A stretch of DNA of 64,000 nucleotides from positions 1 to 64,000 of the forward strand of contig CAJUGI010000007.1 of assembly GCA_910586065.1 (NCBI GenBank). Reading direction: 5' to 3'. Positions 26,304-35,299 of the stretch are shown here, one piece after another (positions within the stretch are counted from its first letter, which is position 1; each line of letters begins with the position of its first letter). The notes under the pieces are model-generated. The model was not told where the DNA came from, searched no databases, and saw nothing but the letters and a program-made list of their open reading frames with translations. The translations under genes were made by a program, and so were the position numbers. This DNA is from an uncultured Christensenella sp. (GTDB lineage Bacteria > Bacillota > Clostridia > Christensenellales > Borkfalkiaceae).

Positions 26304-27494
26304 ATGAGGACAATTTACGTTGACAATGCGGCTACGACCGCGATGAGCGATACGGCAATTGCCGCGATGACGGATTATTATAAAACCGTTTACGGCAATC
26401 CTTCTTCGTTGCACACCGTAGGGCAACAGGCGAAAGAGGCGCTGGAAGGGTTCCGCGGGCGCGTGGCGAGATGCCTTAACTGCGAGCCGAGGGAAATATA
26501 TTTTACTTCGGGCGGGAGCGAGGCGGACAACCAGTGTATTCGTTCCGCCGCTTTACTCGGCGCGAGAAAAGGTAAAAAGCACATAATTTCTACTGCGTTC
26601 GAGCATCACGCGGTTCTGCACACCCTTAAAAAACTTGAAAAAGAGGGGTTTGAGGTGACTTATCTGGACGTGCACGAGAACGGGCTTGTTACGGCGGACG
26701 AGGTTGCTGCGGCGATAAGAGAGGATACGGCGCTTGTAACCGTTATGTTTGCCAACAACGAGGTGGGCACAGTTCAGCCGATTGAAGAGATTGGCGCGGT
26801 TTGCCGCAAAAAGGGCGTGATTTTTCATACGGACGCGGTACAGGCGGCGGGGCATATTCCGGTTGACGTTAAGTTGCAAAACGTGGACATGCTGTCGCTT
26901 TCGGCGCATAAATTTCACGGACCGAAGGGTGTTGGCGCGCTTTATTGCAGGCGGGGTATTCCGCTTTTGACCTTTGTGGAGGGCGGGGCGCAGGAGCGCG
27001 GCAAGCGCGCGGGAACCGAAAACTTAGCCGGCATTGCCGGGATGACGGCGGCGCTGGAAGAGGCTTGCGCGAATATGGAAAAGAATTCCGCAAAGCTTTT
27101 GAAACTCAGGGAAAAGCTGATTGACGGACTTTTAAAAATTCCGCATTCTAAGCTTAACGGCGACAGGCATAAAAGACTGCCCGCGAACGTGAACATGTGC
27201 TTTGAGGGAATAGAGGGTGAAAGCCTTTTACTGCTTTTAGACGCAAAAGGGATTTGCGCGTCTTCCGGTTCGGCCTGTACTTCCGGCTCTTTGGACCCTT
27301 CGCACGTGTTGCTGGCTTTGGGGTTGCCGCACGAGGTGGCGCACGGCTCCTTGCGGATTTCGCTTTCGGAGAGCAACACCGAGGCGGACGTGGATTATAT
27401 TATATCTGAAGTGCCCAAAGTTGTGGAATATTTAAGGGGTATTTCGCCGGTTTGGGAGAAATTGGAAAAAGGTATTCAAGAGCACCTTATTTAA
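26304..27494 (+). CDS. iscS: Cysteine desulfurase (IscS/NifS type)
   Basis: 396 residues. Start ATG 26304 follows AAAGGA. PLP-enzyme landmarks are VDNAATT at the N-terminus, FEHHAVLHT, HTDAVQAAGH, the PLP lysine in SLSAHKFHGPKG (about 203) and the catalytic cysteine in SSGSACTSGS (about 325) within a long loop of group I type. It removes sulfur from cysteine for Fe-S clusters and thiolation. It heads an operon with IscU and a TtcA-like tRNA thiolase. Confidence 0.95.
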   Translation: MRTIYVDNAATTAMSDTAIAAMTDYYKTVYGNPSSLHTVGQQAKEALEGFRGRVARCLNCEPREIYFTSGGSEADNQCIRSAALLGARKGKKHIISTAFEHHAVLHTLKKLEKEGFEVTYLDVHENGLVTADEVAAAIREDTALVTVMFANNEVGTVQPIEEIGAVCRKKGVIFHTDAVQAAGHIPVDVKLQNVDMLSLSAHKFHGPKGVGALYCRRGIPLLTFVEGGAQERGKRAGTENLAGIAGMTAALEEACANMEKNSAKLLKLREKLIDGLLKIPHSKLNGDRHKRLPANVNMCFEGIEGESLLLLLDAKGICASSGSACTSGSLDPSHVLLALGLPHEVAHGSLRISLSESNTEADVDYIISEVPKVVEYLRGISPVWEKLEKGIQEHLI

Positions 27495-27564
27495 ACGCGC
27501 GGAATTGATTTTTGCGTTTTTAAAATACTTATGATATTAAAAAATAAAATTCAGAGGTTTTACG

Positions 27565-28005
27565 ATGGCTTTATACAGCGAAAAGGTTATGGACCATTTC
27601 ACCAATCCCAGAAACGTGGGAAAAATTGAGGACGCCGACGGAATAGGCGAGGTGGGCAATGCAAAATGCGGCGACATAATGAAGATTTACCTTAAAATTA
27701 AGGACGGAATTATAGAGGACGTAAAGTTTAATACTTTCGGTTGCGGAAGTGCGATTGCGTCTTCTTCGATGGCTACGGAACTCATTAAAGGCAAGCCGCT
27801 TACGGAGGCGCTTAGTTTAACCAACAAGGCGGTTGCCGAGGCTTTGGACGGATTGCCCGCGCATAAACTGCACTGTTCGGTTTTGGCGGAGGAGGCTATC
27901 CGCGCGGCGATTAAGGATTATTACGATAAGAACGGAATTGCTTATGATAAATCGCAGTTCCCCGACCCGCACGACGAGGACGAACACGTAGTTGAAGAGG
28001 ATTAA
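27565..28005 (+). CDS. iscU: Fe-S cluster scaffold IscU/NifU
   Basis: 146 residues. The three cluster ligands are C35 (NAKCGDIM), C60 (FGCGSAIASSS) and C104 (HCSVLAEEA). The acidic C-terminal tail (about 130-146) is longer than in E. coli IscU and typical of NifU-like clostridial scaffolds. It lies 70 bases after the desulfurase that supplies its sulfur. Confidence 0.95.
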   Translation: MALYSEKVMDHFTNPRNVGKIEDADGIGEVGNAKCGDIMKIYLKIKDGIIEDVKFNTFGCGSAIASSSMATELIKGKPLTEALSLTNKAVAEALDGLPAHKLHCSVLAEEAIRAAIKDYYDKNGIAYDKSQFPDPHDEDEHVVEED

Positions 28006-28051
28006 CCCCCGAATATTAGGGATTTAAGTGCGTTTGAGAGGGCGAAAAGCG

Positions 28052-28897
28052 GTGAAAGAGCTTACTGAAGTGCAAAAAATCGAGCGGTCGATAATTACCA
28101 AATTCAGAAAAGGTATATGGTCGCGTTTTCTTGAAGCTGTTAAGAAATACGAGCTGATTGAAGAGGGCGACAAAATTGCCGTTTGCGTTTCCGGCGGGAA
28201 GGACAGCTTTTTGCTGGCGAAGCTCTTTCAGGAACTTAAAAGACATTCCGAAATTAAATTCGATGCCGTATATATAGGCATGAATCCCGGTTATAACGCT
28301 GAAAACGCAGAGCTTATAGCACGCAATGCGGAGCTTTTGGAAGTGCCGCTGAAAACGTTTAATTCGGATATATTCGAAGTGACCGACGAGATAGGGGGCA
28401 ATTCCCCCTGCTATTTATGCGCGAGGATGAGACGCGGGTTTTTGTATGCGAGGGCGAAAGAGCTTGGCTGCAACAAGATTGCGTTGGGGCACCACAAGAG
28501 CGACGTTATAGAAACGACTTTAATGGGTATGCTTTACGGCGGACAGATTCAGGGAATGTTGCCGAAGCTGAGGAGCAACAACTTTGAGGGGATGCAGCTC
28601 ATTCGTCCTATGTACTGCATTGAAGAAGAGGATATAATCCGCTGGGTGAATTATAACGGCCTTAAATTCATAGCTTGCGCGTGCAAAAAGACCGAGGGGC
28701 TTGCGCTCGGCGAACAGGGGTATTCGGCACGGCAGGAAGTTAAGGAAATTATAAGGCGGGTTAAAGATAAGAACCCCGACGTGGAGAGCAGTGTGTTTAA
28801 ATCTATTCACAACGTGCAGTTGGATACGCTTGTCGGCTATAAAAAGGGCGGCAAAACTTATTTTATGGAAAAGTTTAAAAGTGATTTAAAAGAGTAA
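28052..28897 (+). CDS. TtcA-like PP-loop tRNA thiolation enzyme
   Basis: 281 residues. It has the PP-loop ATP motif SGGKDS, a CYLC pair (about 130-133), GHHKSDVIET and a later CAC cysteine, as in TtcA, which makes 2-thiocytidine in tRNA using an Fe-S cluster. GTG 28052 follows GAGAGGG; GTG 28028 in the same frame is also possible. Its place after IscS and IscU gives a direct sulfur route. Other TtcA/TilS/TtuA relatives cannot be excluded by eye. Confidence 0.88.
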   Translation: MKELTEVQKIERSIITKFRKGIWSRFLEAVKKYELIEEGDKIAVCVSGGKDSFLLAKLFQELKRHSEIKFDAVYIGMNPGYNAENAELIARNAELLEVPLKTFNSDIFEVTDEIGGNSPCYLCARMRRGFLYARAKELGCNKIALGHHKSDVIETTLMGMLYGGQIQGMLPKLRSNNFEGMQLIRPMYCIEEEDIIRWVNYNGLKFIACACKKTEGLALGEQGYSARQEVKEIIRRVKDKNPDVESSVFKSIHNVQLDTLVGYKKGGKTYFMEKFKSDLKE

Positions 28898-28938
28898 CCG
28901 CCGCCGTGTTGGTGTGTAAAAATATTTTTTATAAAAGA

Positions 28939-28975
28939 AAGCCCCGCGGAGTTTTCAAACTCCGCGGGGCTTTTG
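28939..28975 (+). terminator. Terminator after the Fe-S/thiolation operon
   Basis: Perfect 14-bp stem (agccccgcggagtt / aactccgcggggct, loop ttca) with T run. Confidence 0.93.
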
Positions 28976-29072
28976 GCGTTAAAGTAAGCGTTTACAAAGC
29001 AAATTATGCACAGGGCTTAATCCTTCTCCATTTTATGTCGGGAAAATTGAGGCGGAAATTTTGAAATGCGTA

Positions 29073-29101
29073 TTGATTTTATAATTATTGTATGGTAATA
29101 T
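29073..29101 (+). promoter_or_regulatory. Promoter of the pyrophosphatase gene
   Basis: TTGATT (29073-29078), 17-base spacer, TAATAT (29096-29101). The leader of about 75 bases has a small hairpin but no known riboswitch. Confidence 0.6.
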
Positions 29102-29184
29102 GGTATTTGTGAAAATTGGGTGACAATGTGCCGGTGCCCTTTCGGGACGGCGGTTTCATATTATATTATACAAAAGGAGAAAAA

Positions 29185-31437
29185 ATGGAGAATTTGCTGT
29201 TGATTGTTGCAGGCGCGGCGATTATTCTTGCCGTTGCCTACGCGGTGTTCAACTTCTTTTCGGTTAAAAAACTGGAAGAAGGCACCGAGAAAATGGGTGA
29301 AATTGCGGACGCCATAAGAATAGGCGCAAACACTTTCATTAAGTATGAGTATAAACTCGTTGCCATAATAGGCGCGGTTATTGCCGTTGTCGTGTTTATC
29401 GTTATAAGCTGGCAGGCGGCTATTGCGTTTATTATGGGTGCGGTTTTGAGCGCTGCCGCGGGCTGGGTTGGAATGAAGATTGCGACCTACGCCAACGTGC
29501 GGGTTACAAACCGTGCGAGAGAGAGCAAGGACCTGGGAAAAACCTTAAAGGTCGCTTTTAAGGGCGGCTCGGTTATGGGACTTTGCGTTGCGGGCTTTGC
29601 GCTTTTGGGGCTTGTGACCGTTTATCTCATTTTCGGTTTGGGCGCAGGGCAGATAAACGACATAATAAACGATACGATTGGTACGAATTTTATTACCGGA
29701 CTTAAAGCTTCGTTTACAATGACGCTTTCGGGTTATGCGCTCGGATGCTCGATTATTGCAATGTTTAACCGCGTGGGCGGCGGTATTTATACAAAAGCCG
29801 CGGATATGGGCGCGGACCTTGTGGGCAAGACCGAGGCGCACATACCCGAGGACGACCCGAGAAACCCCGCCACCATTGCCGATAACGTAGGCGACAACGT
29901 GGGCGACGTTGCCGGCTTGGGCAGCGACCTTTTGGAAAGTTACGTCGGAGCGATACTTTCCGCCGTTATGCTTGCGTGCGAACTGTTTATGCACACCGCC
30001 GAATTTACCGACGCGGAGTTTTTGAACAAGCTTATGCTGTTCCCCATAGTGTTTGCGGGGTGCGGACTGATTGCGTGCATTATAGGTATTTCTTACATAG
30101 TTATAAAGCCGAGACTATCTAAAAACGTGCATATGGAACTGAACGTTGCAACGTGGATTTCGGCGGGCGTAACCGTGGTTGCGGGCATTGTGTTAAGTTA
30201 TCTGATGTTTAAGGATATCCCCGCGGAGACTATGAAATCGATAGGTTTCAGAGTGAGCGAATTCTCGCCCTGGCTTGCGGCGGTTTGCGGAATTATTGCG
30301 GGCATAGTTATTGGCGTAATTTCGGAATATTACACGAGCTATGATTATAAACCCACCAAAAAGATTTCGCACGCTTCGAAGGAGGGACCCGCGCTTACCG
30401 TTACGCAGGGGCTTGCAAACGGAATGATAAGCTGTATGCTCCCCGTAGTCGTTCTTGCGGTTGCTATTTTCGGTTCTTACGCTATAGCGGGAATGTACGG
30501 CGTTGCGTGCGCGGCGTTCGGTATGCTGTCGTTCGTGGCGGCTACGGTTTCGGTTGATACTTACGGCCCGATATCAGACAATGCGGGCGGTATTGCCGAA
30601 ATGAGCGGACTTGACGAGGAAGTGCGCGGAATTACCGACAAACTTGACAGTGTGGGCAACACCACGGCGGCAATAGGCAAGGGCTTTGCAATAGGTTCGG
30701 CGGCGTTTGCGGCGCTTTCGTTAATGACCTCGTACCTGTACGCGTTTACGGGGCACGATTTGGTGCTTGATATAATAAATCCTTTAACGCTTTGCGGAGC
30801 TTTGTGCGGCGGGGCGTTGCCGTTCTTCTTCTCGGGACTTTTAATAGAAGCGGTTGCCAAAGCCGCAAGAAAGATGGTTGAAGAGGTTCGCCGTCAGTTC
30901 AGAGAAAATCCCGGCATTCTTGCAGGTACGGAACTGCCCGATTACAAGACCTGTATTGGAATTTCTTCGCAGGGGGCGCTTAAGGAAATGCGTATTCCCT
31001 GCATATTCTGCATACTTTTCCCGCTTGTTACCGGCTTTGTTTTCGGACCTATGTTTGTAGGCGGCGTGCTAATAGGCGCAACGCTTGCGGCGATTATGCT
31101 TGCGCTCTTCTGCGGCAATGCGGGCGGAGCGTGGGATAACGCGAAAAAATACATAGAGGCGGGCGGACTTGCCGAGGTTAAAGCCGAAATAGAAAAGGCG
31201 AAGACGGAAGCCGGCGAAACTGCCGAAAACGTTGTGTTTGAAGAGAACGTCGGTAAAGGTTCGCCTGCGCACGACGCGGCGGTTGTAGGCGACACCGTGG
31301 GCGACCCCTTGAAAGACACGGTTGGACCTTCGCTGGATATATTGATAAAGATTATGTCTACCATTTCGCTTGTGGCGGTTGTGGTGTTCAGCCAATACAA
31401 TTTGTTTGACGTAATTCAAAGGGCGATAGGCGCTTAA
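29185..31437 (+). CDS. hppA: Membrane-bound K+-dependent ion-pumping pyrophosphatase
   Basis: 750 residues with about 16 membrane helices. Catalytic loops are GADLVGK, EDDPRNPATIADNVGDNVGD, GGAWDNAKKYIE and GDTVGDPLKDTVGPS. The motif GNTTAAIGKGF has Ala at the position that is Lys in the K+-independent class, so this enzyme should need K+ and pump either Na+ or H+. It couples PPi hydrolysis to an ion gradient, useful to an anaerobe. ATG 29185 follows AAAGGAGA and is chosen over an upstream in-frame start at 29116 that has none. Confidence 0.96.
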   Translation: MENLLLIVAGAAIILAVAYAVFNFFSVKKLEEGTEKMGEIADAIRIGANTFIKYEYKLVAIIGAVIAVVVFIVISWQAAIAFIMGAVLSAAAGWVGMKIATYANVRVTNRARESKDLGKTLKVAFKGGSVMGLCVAGFALLGLVTVYLIFGLGAGQINDIINDTIGTNFITGLKASFTMTLSGYALGCSIIAMFNRVGGGIYTKAADMGADLVGKTEAHIPEDDPRNPATIADNVGDNVGDVAGLGSDLLESYVGAILSAVMLACELFMHTAEFTDAEFLNKLMLFPIVFAGCGLIACIIGISYIVIKPRLSKNVHMELNVATWISAGVTVVAGIVLSYLMFKDIPAETMKSIGFRVSEFSPWLAAVCGIIAGIVIGVISEYYTSYDYKPTKKISHASKEGPALTVTQGLANGMISCMLPVVVLAVAIFGSYAIAGMYGVACAAFGMLSFVAATVSVDTYGPISDNAGGIAEMSGLDEEVRGITDKLDSVGNTTAAIGKGFAIGSAAFAALSLMTSYLYAFTGHDLVLDIINPLTLCGALCGGALPFFFSGLLIEAVAKAARKMVEEVRRQFRENPGILAGTELPDYKTCIGISSQGALKEMRIPCIFCILFPLVTGFVFGPMFVGGVLIGATLAAIMLALFCGNAGGAWDNAKKYIEAGGLAEVKAEIEKAKTEAGETAENVVFEENVGKGSPAHDAAVVGDTVGDPLKDTVGPSLDILIKIMSTISLVAVVVFSQYNLFDVIQRAIGA

Positions 31438-31453
31438 TTTAAAGTAATAAAAA

Positions 31454-31492
31454 CAAGAGCCGCCCCGCACAAACAGCGCGGGGCGGCTTTTT
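31454..31492. terminator. Bidirectional terminator after hppA
   Basis: Stem agccgccccgc / gcggggcggct with T run, between convergent genes. Confidence 0.9.
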
Positions 31493-31495
31493 AAT

Positions 31496-31723
31496 TTATA
31501 TTTCAAATATTTTATCGTAATCAATATTCAAAATTTGTTTGATTAAAATAATTTCATCGGGATATAAGTGCCGTTGACCGACTTCAATTTTTGCAATTGC
31601 ACTTCGCGTAATATCACAACCGCAAACCTGCATTTTAGTTGCAAGCATATCTTGAGTAAAACCGGCAATTTCTCTTAATTTTTTTAAATTTGCGCCAATG
31701 AGTTTTTCTGTTTCGTAATTCAT
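31496..31723 (-). CDS. XRE family regulator, pair 2
   Basis: 75 residues from ATG 31723; the longer frame to 31792 runs through the operator region. The HTH is clear (LIGANLKKLREIAGFTQDML, ITRSAIAKIEVGQRHLYPDE). It is divergent from a 64-codon gene, and a palindrome lies at each side, so it likely regulates itself and its partner. The layout repeats that of 25511/25840. Confidence 0.88.
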   Translation of the reverse strand: MNYETEKLIGANLKKLREIAGFTQDMLATKMQVCGCDITRSAIAKIEVGQRHLYPDEIILIKQILNIDYDKIFEI

Positions 31724-31727
31724 AATT

Positions 31728-31746
31728 TTTATGCACTTATTTAAGA
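31728..31746. promoter_or_regulatory. Operator-like half palindrome near xre 2
   Basis: tgcacttatttaagaaca resembles the full operator tgcacctatataagtgca found at 31788-31805. Confidence 0.4.
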
Positions 31747-31753
31747 ACAATGC

Positions 31754-31782
31754 TTGACACAAGTATACAAAATAAATATAAT
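31754..31782 (+). promoter_or_regulatory. Promoter of the 64-codon gene
   Basis: TTGACA (31754-31759), 17-base spacer, TATAAT (31777-31782). Confidence 0.85.
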
Positions 31783-31786
31783 GAAT

Positions 31787-31806
31787 TTGCACCTATATAA
31801 GTGCAA
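31787..31806. promoter_or_regulatory. Operator of XRE pair 2
   Basis: Perfect palindrome TTGCAC-N8-GTGCAA exactly at the expected transcription start of the small gene. Confidence 0.65.
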
Positions 31807-31829
31807 TACAAAATTTATAAGGAAGAAAT

Positions 31830-32024
31830 ATGAAAAAGAGTGGGCATTTGTTTGCAAAGGAATTGGAAAACCTTGAAGTGAGGGTGGATGAAGCGAGTAT
31901 GCTGTTGGATTTAAAGGTGCTGTTAAAGGATTATTATACAGCAACGTTTACCGCAAACGAAAAAAAGCTTGAAATAAAGTTCGATAACGGACAAAAATTC
32001 GAAATATCGGTAAAAGAGAAGTAA
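31830..32024 (+). CDS. Small hypothetical protein paired with an XRE regulator
   Basis: 64 residues, start after AAGGAAG. It is soluble, with a helical first half (FAKELENLEVRVDEASMLLD) and a strand-rich second half (ATFTANEKKLEIKFDNGQKF). No known family. It has a consensus promoter under an XRE-type operator and its own terminator. Confidence 0.65.
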   Translation: MKKSGHLFAKELENLEVRVDEASMLLDLKVLLKDYYTATFTANEKKLEIKFDNGQKFEISVKEK

Positions 32025-32046
32025 GCCCGTTTGTTTGGAGTGGTTG

Positions 32047-32083
32047 AGCCGCGGCGCGTTAAAAAACGCGCCGCGGCTTTTTG
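32047..32083 (+). terminator. Terminator after the 64-codon gene
   Basis: 14-bp stem agccgcggcgcgtt / aacgcgccgcggct with T run. Confidence 0.93.
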
Positions 32084-32261
32084 TTGGCGATATTGAGTTT
32101 GTTTTAGGAGAGATTTTTTAAGTTAAGCGGTTACTTCCGCTAGAAATAGCGGCAATAAGATTTGAATATAAATACGGGAGTGAGGAGGAAAGAACAACGG
32201 CAGAGGGCATTAAAGGGGCATAAGCGCGGGACAAGGTGAATAACATAAACCGAGGTAGTTT

Positions 32262-34961
32262 ATGGGTAATTTTTGCTTTGAAGAAGGGGAACAGACTTTA
32301 AAAAGGCTGGGAACTTCCCGCGAGGGGCTGAGCGCGGCGGAGGCTGCGGCAAGACTTGAAAAACACGGCGCGAACGAATTGGAAAAAAGCAAGTCCGCCG
32401 GTCCTATAAAACTGTTTTTTGCGCAGTTTAAGGATTTTATGACAATTCTTTTGGTGGTTGCCGCGGCGGTTTCGGGGTTGATTGCGTTTATTTCGAAGGA
32501 TTTAAACGATTTGACGGATACCGTTATTATAATAACCATAATTATTCTGAACGCCGTTGTTGGAACGGTTCAGCAATACCGCGCAGACAAGGCGATTGAA
32601 AATTTAAAGAAACTTTCCGCTTCGTTTTGCAAAGTCAGAAGAGACGGACGGGAGACCGTTATCCCCTGTGAAGCGCTTACCGTAGGGGACGTGGTGCTTT
32701 TGGAAGAGGGGGACGTGGTGCCTGCCGATTGCAGGATTTTAGAGTGCAATTCGCTTATGTGCGACGAATCGGCGCTGACGGGAGAAAGTACGGGCGCGGA
32801 GAAAAGCCCCGAAAGAATACGCGGAAACAAGGTTGCGCTCGGGAATATGAAAAACACGCTGTTCGGTTCAACTTTCGTTTTGCGCGGCAATGCTACCGCC
32901 GTGGTGACAAACGTTGGAATGGGAACGGAAATGGGCAAGATAGCCTCGCTTTTGCAAGGAGGCAAGGCGGGAAAAACTCCGCTTGAAAACTCGCTTGTAA
33001 AGCTTGGAAAGATTATTTCCGCGTTTGTTCTGGCGGTTACGGCAGTTATATTTATAGTCGGGCTGTTTGTGAGACAGGACGGACTTTTGAAGAACTTTAT
33101 GTCCTCGGTTGCGGTGGCTGTTGCCGCTATTCCGGAAGGACTGCCCGCCGTGGTGACGATTATTATGGCTATGGGCGTGCAGAGAATGTCGAAGCGCGGC
33201 GTGGTTATAAGAAAGCTGAAGTCGGTGGAAACGTTGGGGAGCTGTTCGGTGATATGCTCTGACAAAACGGGAACTTTGACGCAGAATAAACTTAAGGTGG
33301 TTGCCGCATATTGCGGGGGCAAACGTTGTTCAAACGAGGATATAAGAGGGGCAATTTCTTTAAATAGGGCAAAAAACAGCCCTGAAAACAGGCTTTTGCA
33401 ATGTATGTCCGCCTGCATTAACGTTAAAGGCGAAAAGGGGCGCGAGCTGGGAGACCCGACTGAGGTTGCCTTGAAGATATATGCGGGGGAATGCGGATTT
33501 TCGGGGAGTTTTGCGAGGACTGGGGAGAAACCGTTTACCTCGGAAAGAAAGATGATGACCGTTGCAGTGGACGACGGCGGAAAGAAAACGAGCTTTACCA
33601 AGGGCGCGCCGGATATTCTGATTAAAAAATGCACTCACATACTGACCGCGTCGGGGATAAGGGAAATGACCGAAGCGGACAGAATTGCGGTTGTTAACGA
33701 AAACGACGGTATGTCTGACGAGGCTTTGCGCGTTTTGGGTTTTGCTTATAAAAACGGCGGGGATATGTGCGAAGAAAGCCTTGTTTTTATAGGGCTTTGC
33801 GGTATGATTGACGCGGTTAAAGAGGGCGTGGGCGAGGCTGTGGAAGAATGTCGCGGCGCCGGAATAACTACGGTTATGATAACGGGAGACCACGTGCGGA
33901 CTGCGCTTGCAATCGCAAAAAAAGCTGGTATAGCAAGCGATATGAACGAAGTTATGACGGGAGAACAGCTGGACGCGCTTCCGGAAAACGAGCTGGACGA
34001 GAAGATAGAGAACTGCCGCGTGTTTGCGAGAGTTTCGCCAAAGCATAAAAATATTATTGTGCAGGCTTTGCAGAGGCGCGGAAAGGTTGTTGCGATGACG
34101 GGCGACGGAATAAACGACGCCCCGAGCATAAAGAGCGCGGATATAGGCATTGCTATGGGCAGAGCCGGTACCGACGTGACGAAGAGCGCTTCGGATATGG
34201 TTATAACCGACGATAACTTTACTACGATTGTTTCCGCCGTGCGCGAGGGCAGAAGAATTTCGGGCAATATAAGAAAGACTATACAGTTTTTTATTTCGAC
34301 CAATCTTGCCGAAGTGCTTGCCATTTTAATTGCGTCGCTGTTTTTGTTCAGGTTTGACTTTTTACTTTCCACGCAGCTTTTGTGGCTGAATCTGATTACG
34401 GACAGTTTGCCTGTTCTGGCGCTTGGTATTGAGCGCGAGGAGAGGGACGTTATGAAACGCCCGCCCGAACGCGCTGAGAAAGGGTTGTTTTCAAAATTGT
34501 CGCTGTGCTCTATTGCGTATTACGGGTTGTTTATGACGGCGGTGACCGTGGGCGTTTTTGCGGGCGCATTGAAAGCTTGCGGAAACGAAGTCGCCACGAC
34601 AATGACTTTTATGACGCTTTCGTTTTTGGAGCTTTTTCAGGCGTTCAATATTCGTACGGAACGCGGAACGGCTTTCGGCAAAGGGATGTTTTCGAACAAA
34701 GTGTTGCTTTTGACCGTGGGGGCGGGAGTGCTTGTGAACGTGCTTTTGTGCGTAAGTCCGTTATCCGTTGCATTCGGACTGGTTGCGCTGTCACCCGCGC
34801 AGTGGGCTATTGTGTTCGGGTTGTCGCTTTCGGTTATTCCCGCGGGGGAACTGTTTAAGCTGTGCGTAAGAATTTTTACAAGGCGCAAATTGCGTTTGCC
34901 GCTGCATATTAAGGGGGCAAGCGTGATGAAAAGAACGGCGGAAATGAAAAATAAGGCGTAA
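32262..34961 (+). CDS. P-type ATPase, Ca2+-transporting (P2A/PMR1-like)
   Basis: 899 residues, ten predicted membrane helices. Motifs: TGES in the actuator domain, PEGLPAVVTI in the ion-binding helix 4, CSDKTGTLTQNK with the phosphorylated Asp near 333, KGAPDIL for nucleotide binding and GDGINDAPSI near 614. The N-terminal cation-ATPase domain (LKRLGTSREGLSAAEAAARL) is present. It should export Ca2+, or possibly Mn2+. It is monocistronic, and its 180-base upstream region shows no recognised riboswitch. Confidence 0.93.
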   Translation: MGNFCFEEGEQTLKRLGTSREGLSAAEAAARLEKHGANELEKSKSAGPIKLFFAQFKDFMTILLVVAAAVSGLIAFISKDLNDLTDTVIIITIIILNAVVGTVQQYRADKAIENLKKLSASFCKVRRDGRETVIPCEALTVGDVVLLEEGDVVPADCRILECNSLMCDESALTGESTGAEKSPERIRGNKVALGNMKNTLFGSTFVLRGNATAVVTNVGMGTEMGKIASLLQGGKAGKTPLENSLVKLGKIISAFVLAVTAVIFIVGLFVRQDGLLKNFMSSVAVAVAAIPEGLPAVVTIIMAMGVQRMSKRGVVIRKLKSVETLGSCSVICSDKTGTLTQNKLKVVAAYCGGKRCSNEDIRGAISLNRAKNSPENRLLQCMSACINVKGEKGRELGDPTEVALKIYAGECGFSGSFARTGEKPFTSERKMMTVAVDDGGKKTSFTKGAPDILIKKCTHILTASGIREMTEADRIAVVNENDGMSDEALRVLGFAYKNGGDMCEESLVFIGLCGMIDAVKEGVGEAVEECRGAGITTVMITGDHVRTALAIAKKAGIASDMNEVMTGEQLDALPENELDEKIENCRVFARVSPKHKNIIVQALQRRGKVVAMTGDGINDAPSIKSADIGIAMGRAGTDVTKSASDMVITDDNFTTIVSAVREGRRISGNIRKTIQFFISTNLAEVLAILIASLFLFRFDFLLSTQLLWLNLITDSLPVLALGIEREERDVMKRPPERAEKGLFSKLSLCSIAYYGLFMTAVTVGVFAGALKACGNEVATTMTFMTLSFLELFQAFNIRTERGTAFGKGMFSNKVLLLTVGAGVLVNVLLCVSPLSVAFGLVALSPAQWAIVFGLSLSVIPAGELFKLCVRIFTRRKLRLPLHIKGASVMKRTAEMKNKA

Positions 34962-34963
34962 AA

Positions 34964-34998
34964 AAGCCCTGCTGCGTCAGCTGACGCGGCAGGGTAAT
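34964..34998. terminator. Bidirectional terminator after the P-type ATPase
   Basis: Stem ccctgctgcgtcag / ctgacgcggcaggg with one mismatch. The T run is better on the minus strand, where a decayed gene is read into it. Confidence 0.75.
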
Positions 34999-34999
34999 T

Positions 35000-35282
35000 T
35001 TATGTTTAACCGAAAGCGCGCCGAGGGAACCTTTGAGGTGAATGTTGGGCGCCTCTTTAAAGTCCTCATTTTCGGCGTAGATGATTGAATTAATGCCGGC
35101 GACGCTTTCTTTGCAAAGACTTATCGTAAGATTATCTGCTCTTGCTTTAGTTGAGGTTTCCGCTTCGGGAATGTTTCCGCTGAATGGACGTAATCTTTTC
35201 CGAGTCCGCCGTTGTCGTAAATTATCTGACATATTTTTGATTTCGGCGCTGTTACGATTGCTATTATCGTTTCGGCATTCAT
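35000..35282 (-). pseudogene. Frameshifted remnant at the end of the glycosyltransferase operon
   Basis: ATG 35282 (minus) after a GGAG site begins MNAETIIAIVTAPKSKICQ and reads on as IIYDNGGLGKDYVHS. The frame then changes around 35150-35190 and continues as TSTKARADNLTISLCKES and INSIIYAENEDFKEAPNIHL. That second frame has no stop of its own before the terminator hairpin. It starts 17 bases after the glycosyltransferase stop, so it was the third gene of that operon. The family is not recognised. Confidence 0.6.
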
Positions 35283-35299
35283 TATAAAGACTCCGTATA

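Noticed and set aside
32083..32261. Riboswitch before the Ca-type ATPase
   Set aside because: No yybP-ykoY or other metal riboswitch consensus can be recognised.
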